A stretch of DNA of 38,382 nucleotides from Streptomyces sp. ACA25 (lineage in GTDB: Bacteria > Actinomycetota > Actinomycetes > Streptomycetales > Streptomycetaceae). This document shows, one piece after another, positions 15,027-22,800 of the stretch (its first letter is position 1; every line of letters begins with the position of its first letter). The notes beneath the pieces were generated by a model. It saw nothing but the letters and a program-made list of their open reading frames with translations. It searched no databases and was not told where the DNA came from. A program made the translations under genes and the position numbers. The stretch lies in assembly GCF_028200735.1 (NCBI RefSeq), contig NZ_JAQKPV010000021.1, forward strand, positions 1 to 38,382, read 5' to 3'.

Positions 15027-16385
15027 TCACTCAGGCGTACGGAAACGGTTGATCGCGGAAAGATGGCGTTCCCGCATCTCCGCGTCACGCACACCCAGCC
15101 CCGGATGGGGAGCGAGGGCGAGCACACCGACCTTCCCCTGATGGAGGTTGTGGTGGACGTCATGTACCGCCTGTCCGGTGTCCTCCAAGGGGTAGCACCG
15201 GGAGAGGGCCGGGTGGATCTTCCCCTTGGCCACGAGGCGGTTGGCCTCCCACGCCTCGCGGTAGTTGGCAAAGTGCGAGCCGATGATCCGGTTCAACGAC
15301 ATCCACAAGTACCGGTTGTCGTAGGTGTGCATGAAGCCGGTCGTCGAGGCGCAGGTGACCACGGTGCCGCCCTTGCGGGTGACATAGACCGAGGCGCCGA
15401 ACGTCTCACGGCCGGGGTGCTCGAACACGATGTCGACGTCCTCGCCGCCGGTCAGTTCACGGATGCGGCTGCCGAACCGTTTCCATTCCCGTGGGTTCTG
15501 GGTGTTCTCGTCGGACCAGAACCGATAGTCCTCGGCAGCCCGGTCGATGACGGCCTCGGCGCCCATGCGGCGGCAGATCTCGGCCTTCTGCGGGCTGGAG
15601 ACGACGCAGACGGGGGTGGCGCCGCCGGCCAGGGCAAGCTGGGTGGCGTACGCGCCAAGGCCCCCGGTGGCGCCCCAGATGAGGACGTTGTCGCCCTGCT
15701 TCATGCCGGCACCGTTGCGGGAAACCAGCTGGCGGTAGGCGGTGGAGTTGACCAGCCCGGACGCGGCGGCTTCCTCCCAGGTCAGATGGGCGGGCTTGGG
15801 CATCAGCTGGTTCGACTTGACCAGCGCGATCTCGGCGAGACCACCGAAGTTGGTCTCGAAGCCCCAGATCCGCTGCTCGGGGTCGAGCATGGTGTCACCG
15901 TGGCCGTCAGCGGACTCCAGCTCCACGGACAGGCAGTGGGCGACCACTTCGTCGCCGGGGTGCCAGAGGTTGACACCGGGTCCGGTGCGTAACACGACAC
16001 CGGCCAGGTCGGAGCCGAGGACGTGGTACGGGAGGTCGTGCCGCCGGGTGAGATCGGAGAGCCGTCCGTAGCGCTCCAGGAACCCGAAGGTCGGCATCGG
16101 TTCAAAAATCGAGGACCAGACCGTGTTGTAGTTGACCGAGCTGGCCATGACCGCGACGAGAGCTTCTCCGGGGCCGAGTTCGGGGACGGGGACCTCTTCC
16201 ACATGGAGTGACTTGCGTGGGTCCTTCTCGTGGGTGGCGAGGCCGGCGAACATCTCCGTCTCGTCCTTGTGGACCGTCACGGCCCGGTACGAGGCAGGCA
16301 GCGGCAGGGCAGCGAATGCTCCCGGCTCCGTCCCGGAGGCGGTGATCGCTTCGAGTATGCGGGTCAGGTCGGTGGCGTCTGACAC
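15027..16385 (-). CDS. ccr: crotonyl-CoA carboxylase/reductase, ethylmalonyl-CoA supply
   Basis: A 452-residue zinc-free MDR-family enzyme that reduces and carboxylates crotonyl-CoA with NADPH and CO2 to ethylmalonyl-CoA. The substrate side shows VTVHKDETEMFAGL and DPRKSLHVEEVPVPELGPGEA; the NADPH-binding Rossmann motif is GATGGLGAYATQLA. Residues known to hold CO2 in enoyl-CoA carboxylase/reductases have counterparts here: Asn in VNYNTVW, Phe-Glu in WGFETNFGG, and His in GSHFANYREAW. GTG 16385 is preferred (GGAG six bases upstream, length close to the usual 447); GTG 16430 in the same frame has no ribosome binding site. It ends the PKS-helper-glycosyltransferase-methyltransferase run, as in the tylosin cluster. 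Its presence agrees with the TAGH-type AT in the PKS at 30148-38382. Confidence 0.95.
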   Translation of the reverse strand: MSDATDLTRILEAITASGTEPGAFAALPLPASYRAVTVHKDETEMFAGLATHEKDPRKSLHVEEVPVPELGPGEALVAVMASSVNYNTVWSSIFEPMPTFGFLERYGRLSDLTRRHDLPYHVLGSDLAGVVLRTGPGVNLWHPGDEVVAHCLSVELESADGHGDTMLDPEQRIWGFETNFGGLAEIALVKSNQLMPKPAHLTWEEAAASGLVNSTAYRQLVSRNGAGMKQGDNVLIWGATGGLGAYATQLALAGGATPVCVVSSPQKAEICRRMGAEAVIDRAAEDYRFWSDENTQNPREWKRFGSRIRELTGGEDVDIVFEHPGRETFGASVYVTRKGGTVVTCASTTGFMHTYDNRYLWMSLNRIIGSHFANYREAWEANRLVAKGKIHPALSRCYPLEDTGQAVHDVHHNLHQGKVGVLALAPHPGLGVRDAEMRERHLSAINRFRTPE

Positions 16386-16490
16386 CTGTTGCTCCAGGGG
16401 GTCGCGTCGTACAGGTCGGAATCGGGACACGTGCGGGCCGAGCAGGCGGCGGACGGCCGGACCGCGGTGCCGGGCCGGACGGATGAGGGG

Positions 16491-17207
16491 TCAGCCACGA
16501 ACCCCGACGAACAGGCCACGGCCGGAGGGGCCCGGTGTCAGGTACTCCACGGTGAACCCCGCCCGTTCGAAGGCGCGCTCGTAGTCGGCACGTTCGAACA
16601 GGCTGATCAGGTGGCTCTCGTCGAAGTGCCGGATACCGGTGTCGGGGCCGGCAACGAGGTAGTGGACCTCGATGCGGGTCGCGCCCCCCTCACGTACGGA
16701 GTGGGAGACGCGCGAGATGGTGCGGCCGTCGACTTCCACGATGCTGGCGCCCACGTATCCGGGGGTGAAGGTTTCCGGAAACCACCAGGGTTCGACGACC
16801 GCCACCCCGCCGGGGGTGAGGTGGGCGGCGAACCTGTGCATCGTCGATTCCAGTTCGCCCGGCGTCGACAGATGGCCGACCGAACTGAACATGCAGGTGA
16901 TGACGTCGTACCGGTGCCCCAGGTCGAAGTCCCGCATGTCGCCCAGGTGCAGCGCCGCGCCCGGGTTGCGCTGCCGGGCGATGCTCAGCATGTCCGGGGC
17001 AAGCTCCACGCCCCCCACATCGTCGAAGAGGCCGGCCAGGTGCCGCAGGTGCAGCCCCGTGCCGCACGCCACATCGAGCAGTGTCCGCGCGTCGGGCCGG
17101 CGGGACTTGGCCAGCGAGGCCAGTTCCTCGGCCTCCACCTCGTAGTCCTTGCCCCTGCCCTGGTACACCAGGTCGTAGACCTCGGCTATGGAATCCGCAT
17201 ACATCAT
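16491..17207 (-). CDS. desVI: TDP-aminosugar N,N-dimethyltransferase (DesVI/TylM1 type)
   Basis: A 238-residue class I SAM methyltransferase that dimethylates the 3-amino group of the TDP-sugar in the last step before transfer. The start MYADSIAEVYDLVYQGRGKDY is the family signature, motif I is LLDVACGTG (43-51), and the WWFPETF and GGATRIEVHYLV strands form the sugar-binding side as in DesVI and TylM1. The two enzymes make desosamine and mycaminose respectively and cannot be separated by eye; the desI/desII pair in the window argues for desosamine. It starts 7 bases after the glycosyltransferase stop, so the two are translated together. ATG 17204 directly follows ATG 17207. Confidence 0.92.
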   Translation of the reverse strand: MMYADSIAEVYDLVYQGRGKDYEVEAEELASLAKSRRPDARTLLDVACGTGLHLRHLAGLFDDVGGVELAPDMLSIARQRNPGAALHLGDMRDFDLGHRYDVITCMFSSVGHLSTPGELESTMHRFAAHLTPGGVAVVEPWWFPETFTPGYVGASIVEVDGRTISRVSHSVREGGATRIEVHYLVAGPDTGIRHFDESHLISLFERADYERAFERAGFTVEYLTPGPSGRGLFVGVRG

Positions 17208-17214
17208 GGTTCTG

Positions 17215-18525
17215 TCAGCCCTTCTGCGGGTGATCGGTGACGGATCCGGCAGGCCGGCCGGATCCGTGGTGTGCGGTGAGCCGCTCCATGATGCGCACGA
17301 CCTCGGCCGGGGACGGCGCGGTGAGCATCTCGTCGCGCAGGCGCCGGGCGGCCGCCGTGATCGACGGATCGCCGAGGACCCGGACGACGGCGTCGCGCAG
17401 CGAGCCGGCGTCGAGCGAGTCCGGCGGGATCGAGATGCCCGAGCCGAGGCGTTGCGCCTGCTGCGCCTTGAGCGGCGCGTCCCACAGTCCCGCGATCATG
17501 ATCTGCGGTACGCCGTGCAGCATGGCCGTGGACCAGGTGCCCGCACCACCGTGGTGGATGATCGCCGCGCAGCTGGGGAGCAGGACGTCCAGCGGTACGA
17601 AGTCGCAGACGCGGACGTTGTCCGGCAGACTGTCGAAGTCTTCGAGCTGGGTGCTGCTGAGCGTGGCGATCACCTCGATGTCCAGGTCTCCCAGGGCGCC
17701 GAGCAGGTCCTGGAACGAGGTGACGTCCTTGCCGTACGTCTCGCGGGCGGACACTCCGAGGGTCACGCAGACCCGGGTCCGTTCGGCCTTGCTCACCCAG
17801 TCGGGGACCACGGACGGGCCGTTGTACGGCACATAGCGCATGGGCACCGTGTGTCCCGACGTCGGCAGTCGGGTGCTTCCGGCTCCGGGATCGATGGTCC
17901 ACTCGCCGGTGATCAGGGTCTCCACCTCGTCGTCGCCGACGAGGCAGCCGTACCGCTGGAGCGTCCACCGCAGCCACTCGGCCATCGGGTCCTCGCGCTG
18001 GTCGACCGAGCGCCGCGCCAGGCTGTCAGTGAACAGCCGCCTGGAGTGCCCGATGACGTCCGGCCCCCACAGCAGGCGTGCGTGCGCCGCCCCGACGGCT
18101 CGTGCCGCGACCGGCCCCGCGTAGGTGAACGGCTCCCAGATCACGAGGTCCGGCTGCCAGTCGCGGGCCAGGGCAACCATGTCGTCCATCGTGGAGTCGC
18201 CGTTGAGCGGCGCGAAGCACAGTGCGGCCAGCATGGTCTGTCTGCCGAGCAGGTATTCCCAGGTGAGCGATTCGGGGCGGGCTTCGGTGAACTCCAGGCC
18301 CCGTTGGTACGGCGTCAGATCGCCGCCGATCTCGGTGAGCAGCTCGCGGATCGCCTCGTCGTCACCGACCGGGACAGCGGTCAGGCCGGAACCGGTGATG
18401 GTCTCGGTGAGTGAGGGCTGGCTGGCCACCCGTACCTCGTGGCCGGCCGCACGCAGCGCCCAGGCCATCGGCACCAGGCTGTAGTAGTGCGTGTTGTGCG
18501 CGAAGGATGTCATCAGGACACGCAT
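17215..18525 (-). CDS. desVII: macrolide aminosugar glycosyltransferase (DesVII/TylM2/EryCIII type)
   Basis: A 436-residue GT-B, GT1-family enzyme that attaches TDP-desosamine to the C-5 hydroxyl of the macrolactone. It needs an activator protein, encoded by the preceding gene. The N-terminus MRVLMTSFAHNTHYYSLVP with its His in the acceptor pocket and the C-terminal HHGGAGTWSTAMLHGVPQ, followed by GLWDAPLKAQQ, are typical of DesVII, TylM2 and EryCIII. The start ATG (18525-18523) overlaps the stop TGA of the activator gene (18527-18525), a TGATG arrangement that couples translation and should keep the two partners in step. It differs clearly from the resistance glucosyltransferase at 1118-2302. 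Confidence 0.93.
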   Translation of the reverse strand: MRVLMTSFAHNTHYYSLVPMAWALRAAGHEVRVASQPSLTETITGSGLTAVPVGDDEAIRELLTEIGGDLTPYQRGLEFTEARPESLTWEYLLGRQTMLAALCFAPLNGDSTMDDMVALARDWQPDLVIWEPFTYAGPVAARAVGAAHARLLWGPDVIGHSRRLFTDSLARRSVDQREDPMAEWLRWTLQRYGCLVGDDEVETLITGEWTIDPGAGSTRLPTSGHTVPMRYVPYNGPSVVPDWVSKAERTRVCVTLGVSARETYGKDVTSFQDLLGALGDLDIEVIATLSSTQLEDFDSLPDNVRVCDFVPLDVLLPSCAAIIHHGGAGTWSTAMLHGVPQIMIAGLWDAPLKAQQAQRLGSGISIPPDSLDAGSLRDAVVRVLGDPSITAAARRLRDEMLTAPSPAEVVRIMERLTAHHGSGRPAGSVTDHPQKG

Positions 18526-19826
18526 CAAATGGCCTCTTCTGTCAGCGGGCGGTCGTCGTGGGGCATCTCGCCGCCCGCCGCACGGGTGACCGGGAGGCGG
18601 GCATGGCTGTGGAGGACGGGCGAGCGTCGCCGGCGGATGGCTTCGCCCGCCGGCCGCAGCGTGGGTGCCGTCTCGGCGAGGGTGTGCAGGGCGGTTCCGG
18701 CGATGAGCCGGATCAGCGGCGCCGACTCGGCGAAGTGCGGGTCGTGCTGGAGGCCCAGGGCGGGGTCCGTGGCCGCGGCAAGGTCCCGGTGGGCCGCGGC
18801 GATCAGGATGACCAGGTGGCTTTCCGCGGGGAGGAGGTGTCCGGCCAGGGTGACGTCCTCGTGCGCGACGCGGCTCTCGAGTCGTACCGGCGGGAACAGG
18901 CGCAGAATCTCGTCGATCGCGGCGGGTGCCAGGCCGGGGTCGGCGGCCAGCGCGGCCCACTGCCGGGGCTGCTGCATGAGCGCCTGAACGGCGTTGCAGA
19001 GCAGGGTCGTCGCAGGTTCTGCGGTGCCGACCGCCAGGGCGAGTGCGGCGGTGACCTGGTCGTCGGTGGACGGGGCGAGCGCGGGGTCGAGTGCAGGGGC
19101 GGCTGAGGAGGCGGGGTCGGAGAGGGAGCCACCACCGGCGGATACGGCGGGGCGGGCGGCATGTACCTCGCCCAGCACGGTGGTCAGTTCACCGGTCGCG
19201 GCGGCAGTGGCGAGGGCATGGTCCAGCGTCTGCGGACACAGCCGGCTGTCGAACGTACGGCCGGTGGCGGTGAGTGCGTCCTCGAACCGGGCTTGGTGTC
19301 CGGCGGGTATCCCGAGCAGGTCGGCCAGCGTCAACGCGACCAGCCGCCGGGCGAAGACGGCGAGGTCGAACCGGTCATCGAGCCCGTCGAGCAGCGTTCG
19401 GGCGGTCTTCTCGACGCCGAGGCGCACCCCGTCCTCATCGGTACGCAGGACCGGTCCGCCGAACGCGGTCAGCACACCGAGCCGCCGCCGGACGTCCTGG
19501 TCGTGGTCCAGGGCCGTGCCGGCGAGGGGCAGCAGCCGCTCCCCCGGCCGCTGACCGGACCGAGTCAGCCGGCCGAACCGGTTGTCGGCCAGGACCTCTT
19601 GGGCCACCGACCCGTTCGCGGTCACCCAGGTGTCCAGCTGGACGCTGTAGAAGAGCGGTCCGTGGGCGCCCACTTGTTTCTCGTACGGCGTCGGGTCGTC
19701 CGCCTCCGCACGCAGGATGAGCGCGTACGGGTCGCCCTGGTTGCCTGCGAACCACTGTACAGCGCGGGTCAGTTGCAGCCTGCGGGCCCAGCTTGCCGGA
19801 TCGCCGCCGGTCGGTGTTGTGGTCAC
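18525..19826 (-). CDS. desVIII: P450-like glycosyltransferase activator without heme ligand (DesVIII/TylM3 type)
   Basis: A 433-residue cytochrome P450 homologue that acts as an allosteric partner of the glycosyltransferase rather than as an oxygenase. An ERLLPLAGTALDHDQDVRRRLG segment stands where P450s have the helix C heme contacts, and IDEILRLFPP is close to the ExxR helix. In the position of the FGxGxHxCxG heme loop the sequence reads LIRLIAGTALHTLAE, with no Cys, so heme cannot be ligated. This is the known hallmark of DesVIII, EryCII and TylM3. GTG 19826 is chosen because GGAG is seven bases upstream and GTGA forms a 4-base overlap with the stop of the PKS gene (19825-19823). It is coupled to the glycosyltransferase as well. 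Confidence 0.9.
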   Translation of the reverse strand: MTTTPTGGDPASWARRLQLTRAVQWFAGNQGDPYALILRAEADDPTPYEKQVGAHGPLFYSVQLDTWVTANGSVAQEVLADNRFGRLTRSGQRPGERLLPLAGTALDHDQDVRRRLGVLTAFGGPVLRTDEDGVRLGVEKTARTLLDGLDDRFDLAVFARRLVALTLADLLGIPAGHQARFEDALTATGRTFDSRLCPQTLDHALATAAATGELTTVLGEVHAARPAVSAGGGSLSDPASSAAPALDPALAPSTDDQVTAALALAVGTAEPATTLLCNAVQALMQQPRQWAALAADPGLAPAAIDEILRLFPPVRLESRVAHEDVTLAGHLLPAESHLVILIAAAHRDLAAATDPALGLQHDPHFAESAPLIRLIAGTALHTLAETAPTLRPAGEAIRRRRSPVLHSHARLPVTRAAGGEMPHDDRPLTEEAI

Positions 19827-22800
19827 GCGCTTTCTCCTGCCGTCGTCGTCGCGTCCGCCCGGCCGGGCGGACGCGCGGTCTCCATGGGTGTCGCGGTATG
19901 CCGGGCGGGACACACCTCATCGAGCCAGGTGTGGACGGTCCGTGCGGTGGCCGCCGCGTGCTCGGTCATCATCGTGAAGTGGCTGCCGGGTACTTCGGCG
20001 CTGGTGTGCGCGCCGTCCCAGCGTGAACGCCAGTCCTGCCGCGTGTCCGTCCACGCGCCCATCGGCTCAGCGGCGCGCAGGTGCAGGACGGGCGCTCGCA
20101 CCGGCCGTGGAGTCCAGTTCAGCAGCATCCGGTGATAGGCGCCCATGGCGGTCAGCCGCGTGTCGTCGACGGGGACGACAGTCCGCTCCGCGGCCCACGC
20201 GAGCATCTCCTCGCGCCACGCGCCCATCGGACCGGGGGCTCCCGGGGTGTAGATGTCCATCAGCACCAGCGCGGCGGGGCCCGCGTCCCGGGCCTCCAGA
20301 CGGAGGGCGAGCGCGTGCGCCATGTTGGCACCGGCGGAGTGGCCGAGGAGGACGAAGGGCGCCCCGCCGGTGTGCTCCTGGACAGTGGCCGACTGCGCGT
20401 CGAGCAGGACGTCCAGCCCGGCGGGCAGCGGCTCACCCACCAGAAATCCGGTCTGGGGAAGGGCTGCGACGTCACGCAGGCCCGCCAGCGCTGCGGCGAA
20501 CGCCGTGAATTCCCGGGGACCGGACACAGCGGCCGTGCCCGTGCAGCAGATCAGCGGAAGGCCGCCCACGCCGGTGCCGAGCGGGGTGAGTGACGGGCGC
20601 CGCTCCCCCAGCTCCTCCGCGGTCGCGAACGTGGGGCGGAACGCGGAGACGGCGGCGAGCACCTCCACCGCTTCCCCGGCCCGGCCTCCCCCCACCGCCT
20701 GCCGGTACATCCCGACCAGCGCGCTCTCAGCCGTCGGCGCCGGGGCGTCCCCCCCGGCGGCCCCGAGCAGGTCCGAGAGACGGCCGGCGAGCGCGTCGGG
20801 GGCGGCGTGGTCGAAGACGACGGAGGCCGGGAGTTCGAGGCCGGTGGCCGCGGCCAGCCGGCGGCGCAGCTGGACGGCCGCGAGGGAGTCGAAACCCAGG
20901 GAGGTGAACTCCGCGTCGGCCGGTACGTCGTCGGCACCGTCGTGTCCCAGCACCTCGGCCGCTTCGGCGCGGACGAGGGCGAGCAGCTCGGCGCGGTCCG
21001 GGGGCCGGTCCCCCGGGGTGGGACGCCACGCCGGGGGCGCCTGGTGCCGGTCCGCGGCGGAGCCCGGCGGGGTGATCGGTGAGCCTGCCGCCGGGCCGGT
21101 CCCGGCCAGGTCCGCCAGGAGCGGGCCCGGGCGCGCGGCGGTGAAGCCGGGGATGAACAGTTCCCAGTCCGTGTCGCAGACCGTCACCCCGCTCTCGTCG
21201 GCGTCCAGGATGCGCTGGAGGGCGGTGAGGGCGGTGTGCGGGGGCATGGCCCGTACGCCCCGGCGGCTGAGGTACTCCTCCCCCGGTCCCTCCCCCATGC
21301 CGGGTCCGCCCCAGACCCCCCAGGAGACGGAGGTGGCGGGCAGTCCCGCGGCGCGGCGCCGCTCGGCGAGCGCGTCGAGGGCCGCGTTGGCCGCCGCGTA
21401 CGCGCACTGCCCGCCACTGCCCCATACACCCGCGGCGGAGGCGAAGGTGACGAAGGCGTGGAGGTCGTGATCGCGCGTCAGTTCGTCGAGGTTCCGTGCG
21501 CCGGCGACCTTGCCGACGCAGACCTCGGCGAACGCCTCCGGGCCGGTCTCCATCAGCGGGGACATCTGCGGGACGCCCGCGGTGTGGAAGACCGCGGCGA
21601 GCGGGGCGTCGGGGGAGATCTCGGAGAGCAGCTCCGCGAGGGCGGCGCGGTCGGCCACGTCGCAGGCGGCCATGGTCACCCTGACGCCGAGTGCGAGGAG
21701 TTCCGCCCTCAGCGCGTCGGCGCCCGGGGCCTCGCCGCCGCGGCGGCTGGTGAGGACGAGGTGGGCGGCACCGTTCCGTGCCAGCCATCGGGCCGTGTGG
21801 GCGCCGAGCGCGCCCGTCCCGCCTGTCACCAGGACCGTGCCGCGTGGCCGCCAGGTTCGGCCTGCCGGAGGCCTGGGGGCGGGAACGAGCCGGCGAGCGT
21901 ACGAGCCTGTCGCACGGACCGCGACCTGGTCCTCGTGACCGGTGAGCGCGCGGAGGAGCCGGTCCCAGGCCCGGTCGTCGGGGGCGGAGGGAAGATCCAC
22001 CAGACCGCCCCACACATGGGGCAGTTCGAGGGCGGCCACGCGTCCGAGGCCCCACAGCTGCGCTCCGGCGACGGACGGGCGCTCGCCGGGTACCACGACG
22101 GTCGCGCCACGCGTCACGCACCACAGCCGCGCGGACATCCGCCGGTCGGCCATGGCCTGGGCCAGCAGCAGGGTCGTCAGGACGCCCACGGGCACCGACG
22201 TGAACCGCGGGTGCTCCCGGTCGTCGGCATCCAGCAGTGAGAGGACACCGTCCGGCGGGCGCCGTGCCCCGCTCACCGCGCCTCCGTCGCCGTGCGCGTC
22301 GCCGGCCAGCAGGGCGGCGAGGGTGTCCCGTTCGGCATCGGCGGCGTCCAGGGTCAGCCGGGTCACCGTGGCCCCGGCACGGGCCAGGGCGTGTTCGGCA
22401 GCGTCGGCGAGGGAGGCGGCGGAGCCGTGCCGGGGGACCACGAGGAGCCAGTGCCCTGCCGGCAGCCCCGGCTCGGCTCCGACGGCGATCCCGGACTCGG
22501 GAGCGCCGGCCGTCCCGTGTTCCAGCGCCTTCCAGGTGATCCGGTAGCGCCAGGGGTCGGCGCGGGGCGACGGCGGTGCGGCGGGCTCCACCCAGTAGCG
22601 CCGGTGCTGGAAGGCGTAGGAAGGCAGCTCGGCCGGGTGCGCGCCGGTCCCGGCGAACAGCCTGGACCAGTTCACGTCCGTTCCGTGCGCGTAGGCGGTG
22701 GCCAGGGCGGTCATGAGCGTGGCGCACTCCGGCCGTCCGCCGCGCAGAACCGGCAGCAGCAGGGTGTCCTTCGCGGTGTCGTCGCCGCTCAGGCACTCCT

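Noticed and set aside
18525..19826. Functional cytochrome P450 oxygenase
   Set aside because: No Cys in the heme-binding loop; the protein matches the DesVIII/TylM3 helper class.
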